In this document: piece after piece, positions 1 to 8,413 of the stretch | Layout: each line of letters opens with the position of its first letter | Position numbering within the stretch: position 1 is the first letter of the stretch | Source of the DNA: DAOTTI01 sp034437795 | Lineage (GTDB): Bacteria > Chloroflexota > UBA11872 > UBA12225 | DNA: 42,541 nt | Assembly: GCA_034437795.1 (NCBI GenBank) | Contig: DAOTTI010000055.1 | Location: forward strand, 1 to 42,541 | Reading direction: 5' to 3' | The notes under the pieces: model-generated | The model's database searches: none | Seen by the model: only the letters and a program-made list of their open reading frames with translations | Told to the model about the DNA's origin: nothing | Position numbers and translations under genes: made by a program

Positions 1-186
1 GTCCCCGGTGGAGATGATCTCCACCACGCCTTCCACCCGCTCCCGCTGGGCGCCGGCCCCACCTCCGCCCGCGCCGGCACACGCGACCACCGCGCTCCAC
101 GCCCCCGCCGCGCCCGCGACTGCGGCCCCGCGAGCCAGCCCCCGCAGGAGCGCCGCACGGCTCAGCCGTCGCTCAATCCCGTCCAT
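1..186 (-). CDS. Extracellular solute-binding lipoprotein, N-terminal part (cut by window edge)
   Basis: Only the first 62 codons are inside the window. The ATG at 186 is preceded by a perfect AGGAGG six bases away. The peptide has a basic start (residues 4-10, IERRLSR), a hydrophobic Ala/Gly-rich stretch and a lipobox-like VVAC with Cys36, followed by a Gly/Ala linker. This is the same layout as the four complete sugar-binding lipoproteins elsewhere in the window, so it is most likely the membrane-anchored binding component of a carbohydrate ABC importer. The start lies 51 bases beyond the heparinase-like gene and in the same direction, so the two may be co-transcribed and this protein may bind products released by that lyase. 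The ligand-binding domains are not visible, so another lipoprotein type cannot be excluded. Confidence 0.7.
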   Translation of the reverse strand, partial: MDGIERRLSRAALLRGLARGAAVAGAAGAWSAVVACAGAGGGGAGAQRERVEGVVEIISTGD

Positions 187-237
187 CGTCTGCCTCCTGT
201 CCTCATTCCGTCTCCACACGTTCTCACTCGGTCTCAT

Positions 238-2640
238 TCAGTCCCCACTTGCCTGTCTGCCCTCAAATGGCAGGCCCGTAAACAGCGCTTCCGGCCAGGC
301 GTCCAGCGCCGCCGCGCCACGGTGCACCTCGAGCGCGGCGCGGAAGCGCCGGCGCGTGCCCACGGCGCGCAGGAACAGGGTACCGCGCCGGTCAGGGATG
401 GGGTTGCCGGCCGTCTGCCCGGCCGTCCACTCGAACGGCCCGTCGGCGGCCACCCATAGGCGCACCCAGAGCCCGTCGCGCACACGCCAGTCGGCGCACA
501 TCGCTCCAGTGGCAATGCCGGAGCGGCGGTTGGTGAACCAAGCCCATGGCCCGTCGTCCGGTAGGGGCGGGAAGCCCCCGGCGCCCTGGCGGTCCCGCTC
601 CGGCCGCGCCTGACCGCGCAAGGCAGTGTCGTCCGGCCGCGGCGGGAAGGCCCCGGGTCCGCCCAGCCAGCTCCGGGAGGCGCTCGAATGGTACGGGACT
701 TGCTCCCGTACCGCCATCGAGCCGTAGATGTGGAGTACCCACCCGTACCGGTGCTTCTGGTCCGACTCACACCAGTCCTCCAGCAGCAGATAGGGTGGGC
801 GCAGGGCCACCCGCCGCTCCAGCCGCACCCCCGGGTAGGCATCCTCCACAATCCCAATCGCCCACACCCCCTCCTGGCCATGGCGCAGGAGGCCGGCCTG
901 CCTACCCCCGTTGGGCCGATCACGCTCTGGCCGCGCGGCCGCCATGCCAGCCCCAGCTGCCCAGGTCTCCATCGCTCGCGCTGCGGCCCGCAGGCCGGCG
1001 CGGGTGGCCCGTGCCTGGTCGGCCTCGTCTACCAGCAGCGTGTTGTGAGCGAAGGTGCTGCGGCAGTAGCGCGTGTGCTCGCGAAGCCCGTAGCCGGCGG
1101 TGCCGAGGTCGGGGGCGATGACCTCACCGGCGGCGTGCAGCCCGATGCTGAGCTTGTCCACGTGGTCGTGGCCCTGCCCGTGCGCCGAGGCGCGGAACCA
1201 GACCTGAAACGGCTCGCGCCGGACCCCACACATCCCCTCGGCGCGCAGGACGGCGATCCCCGAAGCAGGAAGCACCAGCGACGTGCGGCGGGGGTAGGCG
1301 CGGCCGCCGCGGGCCTCTCCGCCGGGAGGCGCCTCCAGGCCGTCCGGGCCGTAGGCTACGGCCGCCAGGCTATCGCGCGGCGTCCCATCGGCATAGATGT
1401 GCCGGAGCAACGGCACGAAAGCGTCGGGGTCCAGCCGGCCGGCCGCGTATTCGTACACGTGCCGGTAGAGGCGCAGGCTCATCACCTTCGGCGCCCCCAG
1501 GTCGCCGATGCACGGCAGACGCAGGCGCTCGTCGGCCAGGGCCGCCGGGGCGTGGAACAGGGCGGCGAAGCGCCGCTCCACGTCTGCCCACGTCCAGCCA
1601 GGGACCACCGTCGCCGGATCCAGGTCCGAGTCTCGAGATCCGCGCTCGCGCCCCGCCCGCTCGTAGAGCGTCACCAGCGGGCAGAGCGAGTACAGGTGGT
1701 AGAACGTCGTCCCTTCCGCCCAGAAGCCGTCGATCTGTCCCCGCTCGTCCTCCCGTAGCTCGCCCTTCAGTATGGCGAAGAACCCTGAACGAGGGTGCTC
1801 GTAGGCCAGCCGGCGCCAGTCGGGCCGCTCGAAGATGTCGCCGCAGGTGGCCAGCGCGCCGGCCGCGTAGCACATCATGTTCGGGGGTGCCGCGCTGTCC
1901 AGGAACTCGATCTGGTAGGGGATGGCCGCGTCGAAGACGCGCGCGCGGACCGCGTCGTGATCGGCGGCGCCGTACGCCGCGCTGGCGCGCGTCAGATCGT
2001 AGGCGTGCGCCGCCAGCATCAGCACCTGCGCCTCGTAGAGAGGCTGGAAGTACAGCGCGCGGCTGCGCCGGTTCTCGGCCCGCAGGTCGTGCCGGTCGAA
2101 CATCGCCACCACGCGCCGCAGGCCCGCCGCGACCCAGGAGGCATACGCCTCCTCGCCGGTGAGGGCGTACAGCAGGCCAAGGGAGCGCAGCAGGCGATAG
2201 GTGCGCTCGTGCGCCAGCAGCGTCCAGGCGCGGCGTCGCGCCCCGGCGTCCACGAACTGGCCCGGGTCGTCCCCGCCGTAGACCGATTGGTCCCACGGGT
2301 CAACGTACGCCTCCGGCGCGCTGGGGTCAAAGAGGAGGTGCTCAGCCGTCCGCGGCGAATAGAAGTCGTGCCGCCAGCCGACCGGCTCGATCGGTAGCTG
2401 CGGCGGCGCTTCGATGACCCGCGCAGCTTCAGCCCGCCACTGCTCGACGGCGCGCCCCGCCCACGGCAGCGCGGCGATCTTGCGCCTCATCTCCGACACC
2501 CGCTCGCGGCCAAAGAAGAGCGTCGGCCATACGTCTTCGATGGCCAGCCCCGCGTCATGCGCCGAAAGCGTGTTGGGCCAGCCCAGCGCCGTGCGGCCGC
2601 CGGCCAGCACGCCCGCCTCCCCGCCGTCTCCGCTGGTCAT
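238..2640 (-). CDS. Heparinase II/III-family polysaccharide lyase-like protein
   Basis: An 800-aa protein with the two-part layout of heparinase II/III-like lyases: an alpha-helical toroid in the first ~430 residues and a beta-sandwich C-terminal half. Recognisable C-terminal motifs are HGQGHDHVDKLS (about 487-498) and STFAHNTLLVD (about 528-538), the His-containing segments typical of this family, which cleaves uronic-acid polysaccharides by beta-elimination. I see no signal peptide, so it may act on imported oligosaccharides. An in-frame ATG at 2685 would overlap the upstream PIN gene by 29 bases without a ribosome site. The ATG at 2640 has AGGTGG nearby and follows the PIN stop by 16 bases, so I prefer it. 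Odd: around residues 655-710 a Pro/Arg-rich segment looks like an internal duplication (FPPRPDDTAL and FPPLPDDGPW). Family confidence is good; the substrate is unknown. Confidence 0.85.
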   Translation of the reverse strand: MTSGDGGEAGVLAGGRTALGWPNTLSAHDAGLAIEDVWPTLFFGRERVSEMRRKIAALPWAGRAVEQWRAEAARVIEAPPQLPIEPVGWRHDFYSPRTAEHLLFDPSAPEAYVDPWDQSVYGGDDPGQFVDAGARRRAWTLLAHERTYRLLRSLGLLYALTGEEAYASWVAAGLRRVVAMFDRHDLRAENRRSRALYFQPLYEAQVLMLAAHAYDLTRASAAYGAADHDAVRARVFDAAIPYQIEFLDSAAPPNMMCYAAGALATCGDIFERPDWRRLAYEHPRSGFFAILKGELREDERGQIDGFWAEGTTFYHLYSLCPLVTLYERAGRERGSRDSDLDPATVVPGWTWADVERRFAALFHAPAALADERLRLPCIGDLGAPKVMSLRLYRHVYEYAAGRLDPDAFVPLLRHIYADGTPRDSLAAVAYGPDGLEAPPGGEARGGRAYPRRTSLVLPASGIAVLRAEGMCGVRREPFQVWFRASAHGQGHDHVDKLSIGLHAAGEVIAPDLGTAGYGLREHTRYCRSTFAHNTLLVDEADQARATRAGLRAAARAMETWAAGAGMAAARPERDRPNGGRQAGLLRHGQEGVWAIGIVEDAYPGVRLERRVALRPPYLLLEDWCESDQKHRYGWVLHIYGSMAVREQVPYHSSASRSWLGGPGAFPPRPDDTALRGQARPERDRQGAGGFPPLPDDGPWAWFTNRRSGIATGAMCADWRVRDGLWVRLWVAADGPFEWTAGQTAGNPIPDRRGTLFLRAVGTRRRFRAALEVHRGAAALDAWPEALFTGLPFEGRQASGD

Positions 2641-2656
2641 ATGCGAGCCACCTGCC

Positions 2657-3097
2657 TCACCGGTCTGGGGCATGCCGTGCCTCATCGTAGAGGCGCTGCG
2701 GATCTATGCGCCCGATGCGCTCGATGCGATCGAAATGCTTGTCCGTCGAGATGGTCCTGGCGAGGCCGTTGTTCAGCATCACCGCCACGTGGATCAGGTC
2801 GCGGACCATCACGCCGAGCGGCGCGTACCGGCTGAAGAGGGCGACGGCGGGGCGCGCGTTGCCCTCCTGGACGGGGTAGACAGTTGGCGCCAGATCAAGC
2901 AGACTGGTCGCGACGGTGGCCGCAATCTCCCTCCGCTGGAGGGCCCCGTAGCGGTAGAGGATCTCCTGGATGACCGCTGCATCAATGGCCGCATTGATCC
3001 GCCGCACCGCAATCTCCGCCATGATCCAGGCGCAGGCCTCCTTGTAGCTGTGCGATGCGCCCGCGGCATACGTGGGGACATTCACGTCCACCAGCAT
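2657..3097 (-). CDS. VapC-like PIN-domain ribonuclease (toxin) without visible antitoxin
   Basis: A 146-aa PIN-domain protein. It begins MLVDVNVPTYAAG, which places the first acidic residue (D4) on the opening beta strand; further candidate metal ligands are E45, D100 (RDLIHVAVM) and D119 (STDKHFDRI). PIN toxins of the VapC type cleave RNA and are normally paired with a small antitoxin encoded just upstream. An upstream in-frame ATG at 3163 would add 22 residues with no PIN homology, so I chose 3097; neither start has a convincing ribosome site. No antitoxin gene is visible: the space up to the trans-sulfuration gene (stop at 3201) is only about 100 bases and holds at most a 20-codon GTG-started peptide ending at 3107. 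It may be a relic of a TA pair, or a solitary PIN nuclease. Confidence 0.75.
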   Translation of the reverse strand: MLVDVNVPTYAAGASHSYKEACAWIMAEIAVRRINAAIDAAVIQEILYRYGALQRREIAATVATSLLDLAPTVYPVQEGNARPAVALFSRYAPLGVMVRDLIHVAVMLNNGLARTISTDKHFDRIERIGRIDPQRLYDEARHAPDR

Positions 3098-3200
3098 GGG
3101 GCGGTTGGTTACGGGCGGCACCCCGTCGCTCCCTGGACGATTTCCTGCTCCATCTGATCCCATTCAGCCACATCGGGAACTCAGCGTCCGTAACGCGGCG

Positions 3201-4358
3201 TCACGCGCGGGCGAGGGCCTGGTCCAGGTCGGCCAGCAGGTCGTCGATGGCCTCGATCCCCACGGACAGGCGCAGCAGCCGTTCGCTCGGCGCCAGGGGC
3301 GAGCCGGCCTGGCTGGCGTGGGTCATCGTCAGCGGGTGAGCGATGCAGGACGCCACCCCGCCGAAGCCGGAGGCCAGGGCGAACAGGCGCGTCCCTTCCG
3401 CCACGCGGCGCGCGGCCTGGCGGTCGCCCGCCACCTCAAATGAGACGATGCCGGCAAAGCCCCGCATCTGGCGCCGCGCCAGGTCGTGGCGCGGGTGGTC
3501 CGGCAGGCCAGGGTAGTACACCCGCTGTACCTTGGGGTGGGCGCGCAGAAGCTGCGCCACTCGCAAGGCATTCTCCTGCTGGCGCTCCAGGCGTACGGCC
3601 AGCGTCTTCAGGCCACGGAGCAGCAGCCAGCAGTCCAGCGGGCTGGGCACCGCCCCGGCGACGTATTGCAGGAACGCCAGCCGGCCGGCCAGGGCGTCGT
3701 CGTTGGTGAGCACGGCGCCGCCCAGCACGTCATCGTGCCCGTTCAGGTACTTGGTCGTGCTCTCGACCACCAGGTCCGCCCCGAGGGACAGCGGCTGCTG
3801 GCAGTAGGGTGAGGCGATGCTGTTGTCGACGGCAACCAGGGCCCCGTGGCGGCGCGCGAGCGCGACCATCTCGGCCACGTCCACAATCTTGAGCGTGGGG
3901 TTGGTCGGCGTCTCCAGCCACAGCAGGCGCGTGGTGGGGCGCAGGGCCTGCGCCACCGCCGCTGGATCGGTAAAGTCCACAAAGTCCGCCGCGATGCCCA
4001 GCTCGGGCAGGATCAGCGTGTACAGCCGGTGCGTGTTGCCGTACACGTCGTCGGGGAGCAGCACGTGGTCGCCCGCCTGCAGTAGCTGCGCGACCGCGGC
4101 CACCGCGGCCATGCCCGACCCGAAGGCGACCGCGCGCCGCGCGCCGTGCAGCCGCGCCAGGGCCTGCTCCAGGGCAGCGCGCGTCGGGTTGTCGCGGCGC
4201 GAGTACAGGAACCGCCCCGGCTCGTCAAGCGTCGGGCGCCGGTAGGCCACGGCCGGGTAGATGGGCGGTACAAGCCCGCCGGTCCCATCCGTGGCGTCCT
4301 GCCCGGCGTGGACGGCCCATGTCTCCCATCGCCAGTCCGGTGTCTCAGGGTCGCTCAT
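3201..4358 (-). CDS. Trans-sulfuration family PLP enzyme (cystathionine gamma-synthase/lyase type)
   Basis: A 385-aa Cys/Met-metabolism PLP-dependent enzyme, the usual length for this family. Visible landmarks are the YSRRDNPTR segment near the N-terminus, GSGMAA (about 80-85) at the phosphate-binding site, ETPTNP (149-154), the cofactor-contacting Asp in VDNS (about D178) and the Schiff-base lysine in STTKYLNGHDD (K203). These enzymes interconvert cysteine, cystathionine, homocysteine or methionine; sequence alone does not decide between gamma-synthase, gamma-lyase and methionine gamma-lyase. The open frame extends upstream to 4628, but that stretch is low-complexity and unlike the family, while the ATG at 4358 starts MSDPETPDWRWETWAVHAGQ, matching family N-termini. 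No strong ribosome site precedes it. It lies downstream of the DUF3604 gene in the same direction. Confidence 0.9.
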   Translation of the reverse strand: MSDPETPDWRWETWAVHAGQDATDGTGGLVPPIYPAVAYRRPTLDEPGRFLYSRRDNPTRAALEQALARLHGARRAVAFGSGMAAVAAVAQLLQAGDHVLLPDDVYGNTHRLYTLILPELGIAADFVDFTDPAAVAQALRPTTRLLWLETPTNPTLKIVDVAEMVALARRHGALVAVDNSIASPYCQQPLSLGADLVVESTTKYLNGHDDVLGGAVLTNDDALAGRLAFLQYVAGAVPSPLDCWLLLRGLKTLAVRLERQQENALRVAQLLRAHPKVQRVYYPGLPDHPRHDLARRQMRGFAGIVSFEVAGDRQAARRVAEGTRLFALASGFGGVASCIAHPLTMTHASQAGSPLAPSERLLRLSVGIEAIDDLLADLDQALARA

Positions 4359-4506
4359 GTTCACGCGCTGCGCGCAGGGTCTCGCCTTGCCGGCGCGCCG
4401 GCGCTCCACCCCGCACGGGCGGCGAGCCGGTCCATCCGGCAGCTCCGTGCCGGGTTCTACCAGATGGGAACAGAGGCCACCACCTTGGCGGACCTGCGAC
4501 TGACCG

Positions 4507-6561
4507 CTACCGGTCGTCCGCTCGCTCGATCCAGACGGGCGACGACCAGGCCATGGCCACGCGGCCGTGCACCAGATCCCGCTGGCGGACGCGCAGGTAA
4601 TAGAGGGCGCGCGCCGGGGGCCGCTCATCCGTCCAATCGATGGCTAGCTCCCGCGGCGCGCCCATCCCCCCGAACCACTGTCGCCACACAATCTCCCACT
4701 CCCGCCTATCCAGGTCGCCCCGCACCACCTCCACAAAACGCAACGGCCCCGTGCCAATGACCTGCCCCTGTATCACCGCCGGCTCGGCGGGCCCGCGGCG
4801 CGCCTCCCCACCCATCGGCGTGCCATTCACCGTAAAGTCGAGGATGATCCGCGAGCCAGTGGTCCCGTAGGTGCGGCGTCGGAGCAAGGCATCGAACACG
4901 GCCTCGCGGGTCAGCTCCGGCGCGTAGACGGCCATCACGCCATAGCCCTCCCGCCCGGGCCGCGAGCAGTGGTTGTCTGACGAGGCGATCGTGCCCATGC
5001 GGTGGCCCATCAGCCAGCCCTCCTGGACCGGAGTGCTGGCCGGCCCGGTGAAGGTGAAGTCCACCACGTCCGACGCCAGCGGGTGGTCGGACGCGCTCAC
5101 CTCCGATTGCCCGTGCCCGGAGTAGATCTCTGCCAGGCGCCGGAAGCGCTCGTCGTGGATCGACCAGTCGATGTTCGGCCGGCCGGGGCGCCCCAGCGCC
5201 ACGGTGTGGTGGGGAATGGTGATGGCCTCGCCGGGCGTGGCCTGCTCCCAGAACTCCGACAGCGTCTTCTGCTTGGAGTGGATCAGCGGCCCGCTGGCGC
5301 CGCGGTAGAAGACGTTATGGTGGCCATACGGGTACCTGAGGCTGTTCTCGTACCCCACCAGCGTCACAAACCGTCCCGGCTCGTAGTAGCGCTGGTTGCA
5401 GGCCACGATCTCCTCCCACTCCTGCTCAGACAGCGACTCGCCGTGGTCGGCGTTGCCGTAAACCTCCAGTCCCGCCACGTCTCGGGCGTAGCGGAAGGCG
5501 TCGTCGCCCGCGCCGGTGGCGTCCCAGCTAAACTGGCTGTGCCCGTGCAGGTCGCCCCAGTAGAGGCGCTCCGCCGGCCGCCCGGCAGCGCAGCGACTGG
5601 GGTTGGAGAGGGCGTACAGCCGTCCATCCACCGACTGCCCCCGCAGGCGGATGATCCCTTCCGAACGGGGCACGAACGGCACGCGCACGCTCCCCCACCG
5701 CGCCCCATCGTCCAGGGTCACCAGCAGCGTCCCCCCATCGCTGGCGGACGGGCCAGACCTGGCCAACGGGCCACCGCCGGCGCTTGCCGGCGCGCCGCGC
5801 CCTGCGGCGGCTGCGCGCCCATCGTCGCTTTGAGCGCAGGGACGCAGCTCGGCCCTCCCCTCCACCACCCGCAGCTCAATCTGGAGGTCAGGTCCCCAGA
5901 CGGGGTTCTGATACGCGTCGAGCGCCACCACCAGCGCCTCGGCCGGCTCGTCCACCACCGTCGAGGACGGCACGATCACCGCCACCTCCACCGCGTCTCC
6001 GGGGTCGGCGTACAGCCAGGGGAGCGCCTCATCCGGCAGGGGGACAAACTGCCCGCTGCCGGTGGGGTCCACCGCCGCCCGCACCCGCTCCGGCGACCCG
6101 CCCCAGAGTGGCGGCGTGAAGCCACGGCTCCCGCCCGACCGGTCGCCGTAGAGCACGTCGATCGTGTCGCCCGGCTGCAGGCGCCCGTTCGCGACGGTGA
6201 CCCGCACCACCCAGGCGTAGCGGCTGGGGCGCCCGAAGATGCCGATACGGTGTCGCTTCACGAACTGCTCGTCGTCGCTGCCCGGCACCGGCGTCTCCTC
6301 CTGCACCTCACAGCGCACGCGCACCTCGGGGCGGCCGGCTCGGGCCGAGACGTAGAACGGCGCCACCGGATCGGTGGCCTGCACCCGGCGCGCGGAGTTG
6401 CGATGCCACTGGTGCCAGCGGTCTGGCAGCGCCACCTGGATCCCGCCACCGTCTTGCACCCCTGCCGCTCCTGCGGTGAAGCGCACGGTCCACGTCCCCC
6501 ACTCGCCCGCCCGCCCTCGATCCGGCGTCACAGTCACGTAACCCAGGTCCTCTCTCGCCAT
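4507..6561 (-). CDS. DUF3604 family (PHP-like) metal-dependent hydrolase
   Basis: A 684-aa protein. The first ~300 residues look like beta-rich accessory domains. The second half carries the DUF3604 hallmark YWGDLHGHSQFSWDAT (GDLHGHS at about 336-342), followed by histidine/aspartate motifs NADHGE (370-375), IPHHT (449-453) and SSDNH (527-531). These fit the metal-binding clusters of PHP-type phosphoesterases. The true substrates of DUF3604 proteins are poorly defined; they often sit with polysaccharide-degradation and sulfatase genes. The frame runs upstream to 6858, but the ATG at 6561 is preceded by GGAAGCGAGAGGAG and gives a sensible N-terminus, so I start there. No signal peptide is apparent. 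An Ala/Gly-rich linker around residues 245-275 separates the accessory and catalytic parts. It is the first gene of the minus-strand block at the window's left end. Confidence 0.85.
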   Translation of the reverse strand: MAREDLGYVTVTPDRGRAGEWGTWTVRFTAGAAGVQDGGGIQVALPDRWHQWHRNSARRVQATDPVAPFYVSARAGRPEVRVRCEVQEETPVPGSDDEQFVKRHRIGIFGRPSRYAWVVRVTVANGRLQPGDTIDVLYGDRSGGSRGFTPPLWGGSPERVRAAVDPTGSGQFVPLPDEALPWLYADPGDAVEVAVIVPSSTVVDEPAEALVVALDAYQNPVWGPDLQIELRVVEGRAELRPCAQSDDGRAAAAGRGAPASAGGGPLARSGPSASDGGTLLVTLDDGARWGSVRVPFVPRSEGIIRLRGQSVDGRLYALSNPSRCAAGRPAERLYWGDLHGHSQFSWDATGAGDDAFRYARDVAGLEVYGNADHGESLSEQEWEEIVACNQRYYEPGRFVTLVGYENSLRYPYGHHNVFYRGASGPLIHSKQKTLSEFWEQATPGEAITIPHHTVALGRPGRPNIDWSIHDERFRRLAEIYSGHGQSEVSASDHPLASDVVDFTFTGPASTPVQEGWLMGHRMGTIASSDNHCSRPGREGYGVMAVYAPELTREAVFDALLRRRTYGTTGSRIILDFTVNGTPMGGEARRGPAEPAVIQGQVIGTGPLRFVEVVRGDLDRREWEIVWRQWFGGMGAPRELAIDWTDERPPARALYYLRVRQRDLVHGRVAMAWSSPVWIERADDR

Positions 6562-6695
6562 CTCCTCTCGCTTCCTAAGAAGAAGTTGAGCGCGCCGGCA
6601 CGACGCCGCAGGCTGCAATGGTACGCTGGGTAGCCACTCCGTGGCACACCCTGCCCGCGCGCTGGGTAGGCGCCACACCTCCGCATCAGCCCCCG

Positions 6696-6740
6696 CCCCC
6701 CTCGCTCCCGCACGCGGGAGAGGGGCTAGGGGTGAGGTCT
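6696..6740. repeat. Dispersed hairpin repeat (copy 1)
   Basis: The stem CCCCTCGCTCCCG / CGGGAGAGGGG flanks a short CACG loop and is followed by CTAGGGGTGAGGTCT. The same stem-plus-tail arrangement recurs near 12828, 18539, 22505 and 41891. This copy lies between divergent genes (DUF3604 and the exporter). Confidence 0.75.
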
Positions 6741-6794
6741 TTCCCCGCGTCACCGCGTCGGAGCGCCGCCGTCCCGTACCATTAGTCGCGGCTG

Positions 6795-8300
6795 ATGGCG
6801 TCCCCGGCTCCACCCTCTCCCTCCGCGGCTGCCCCACCCGCCCCAACTGCCCCCGCACCGTCGCAGCCGGATGCCCGCGTGGGGGCGCCCCTGCCCGCCA
6901 ACGACAAGTGGACCGTCCTGGCCGTCGCAGGGGCGGGCATCTACATGACCACGCTCTCCACCGGCATCGTCAACGTGGCCCTGCCGGTCCTGACGCGGGA
7001 GTTTGGCACCTCCCTGGTCCTGGCGCAATGGGTGGTCCTGGGCTACATCCTCTGCATCACCGGCCTGCTGCTCCCCGCGGGGCGCCTGGCGGACATGCTC
7101 GGCCGCAAGCAGGTCTTCCTGACGGGTTTCGTCATCTTCGCCACCGGCTCCGCCCTGTGCGGCCTGGCGCCGAGCATCGGCTGGCTGATCGCCGCCCGCG
7201 TGCTGCAGGCCATCGGCAGCGCCATGGTGCAGGCCAATAGCGGAGCCCTGGTGGCCCAGGCCTTTCCGCCCAGTGAGCGCGGACGCTCGCTGGGCATGAT
7301 CGGCTCGATCGTCTCGCTGGGGCTGCTGAGCGGCCCCCTGGTGGGCGGGGTGATCACCGAGTACGCCGGCTGGCGGTGGGCGTTCTTCGTCAACCTGCCC
7401 ATCAGCGCCGTGGCGACGCCCCTGGGCTGGCGCCTGCTCCGCCCCTCGCCCGTCGCCCAGGGGCAGCGGTTGGATCTGGCCGGCGCCCTGCTGTTCATGG
7501 TCGCCGTCGCCTCGCTGCTGCTGGGGATCAACCGCGCCCCCGACTGGGGATGGGGCAGCCCGCTCACCCTGGCCCTCCTGGCCACGTTCGCGGGCGCCAC
7601 CGCTACCTTCTTCTGGGTGGAGCAGCGCGTCCCGCAGCCGACGGTCGACCTCAGCCTGTTCCGCAATCGGGGCTTCGCCGCCGCCGTCGCGGCCGGCTTC
7701 CTCAGCTTCCTTGCCCAGTCGTCGGTCATCCTGCTCATGCCCTTCTACTTCAAGCTCGTCCTGAGGCTGCGCTCCGATGAGACCGGCGTCCTGCTGGCGG
7801 CGACCCCCGCCACGGTGATGCTGCTGGCGCCCATCGGCGGCACGCTCGCTGACCGGTTCAGCTCGCGCCTCATCGCCTCGCTTGGGATGGCGGTGGTGGT
7901 CACGGCCATGATCTCCCTGGTCTTTCTTCCCATGGAAGGAGGCGTCGCCTGGGCGGCCGCGCGCCTGATGCTGGTCGGGGTCGGCATCGCCCTCTTCAAC
8001 TCGCCCAACAGCAGCGCGATGTACGGCTCCGTGCCGGCGTCGCGCTTGGGGCTGGTCGGGGGCTTCCAGGCGCTGACGCGCAACCTCGGCCAGTCGCTGG
8101 GGCAGGCCATCGCCGGCGTGATCTGGTCGCTAGTGGTGATGGCGGTGGCTGGGGCGGGCGTGCCCGACGCGACGCAGGCGCCGCCGGCGGCGATGATGGT
8201 CGGCTTCCGCGCCGCCTTCCTCTGGTCGGCCGCGCTGGCGTCGCTGGCCCTGATCGTCTCCGCGCTCGCCCGCCCCCGCGGCCGCGTCGCCCCGGCGTGA
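6795..8300 (+). CDS. DHA2-type major facilitator superfamily drug:proton antiporter
   Basis: A 501-aa polytopic membrane protein with many hydrophobic segments, the length and pattern of the 14-helix EmrB/QacA (DHA2) exporters. MFS motif A is visible as GRLADMLGRKQVF (96-108) in the loop between helices 2 and 3, and the antiporter motif C region as GLLSGPLVGGVI (176-187). The first ~37 residues are a Pro/Ala-rich cytoplasmic tail, unusually long and of low complexity. Family members expel hydrophobic or amphipathic compounds by proton exchange; the substrate cannot be inferred here. No clear ribosome site precedes the ATG, so initiation at another start is possible. It is a single gene, divergent from DUF3604, with the solute-binding gene converging on its 3' end 113 bases away. 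Confidence 0.9.
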   Translation: MASPAPPSPSAAAPPAPTAPAPSQPDARVGAPLPANDKWTVLAVAGAGIYMTTLSTGIVNVALPVLTREFGTSLVLAQWVVLGYILCITGLLLPAGRLADMLGRKQVFLTGFVIFATGSALCGLAPSIGWLIAARVLQAIGSAMVQANSGALVAQAFPPSERGRSLGMIGSIVSLGLLSGPLVGGVITEYAGWRWAFFVNLPISAVATPLGWRLLRPSPVAQGQRLDLAGALLFMVAVASLLLGINRAPDWGWGSPLTLALLATFAGATATFFWVEQRVPQPTVDLSLFRNRGFAAAVAAGFLSFLAQSSVILLMPFYFKLVLRLRSDETGVLLAATPATVMLLAPIGGTLADRFSSRLIASLGMAVVVTAMISLVFLPMEGGVAWAAARLMLVGVGIALFNSPNSSAMYGSVPASRLGLVGGFQALTRNLGQSLGQAIAGVIWSLVVMAVAGAGVPDATQAPPAAMMVGFRAAFLWSAALASLALIVSALARPRGRVAPA

Positions 8301-8413
8301 GGCGACCGTCGCGTCTGACGCGGCCGGCGCTTCTACCAATCCAGGTGTAGGAGCTCAGCAGTGGCGCCCTAACTCAAAGGGCCGCAAGAGCCATCCTGCT
8401 CGGCGGCTTGGTA

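Noticed and set aside
688..1758. Plus-strand open frame of 356 codons
   Set aside because: Antisense to the heparinase-like gene; composition is that of a mirrored frame.
5002..6633. Plus-strand open frame of 543 codons
   Set aside because: Antisense to the DUF3604 gene, His/Arg/Pro-rich with no family motifs; a typical shadow frame in GC-rich DNA.
8301..8413. Rho-independent terminator between the convergent exporter and binding-protein genes
   Set aside because: No strong hairpin followed by a T-run on either strand.
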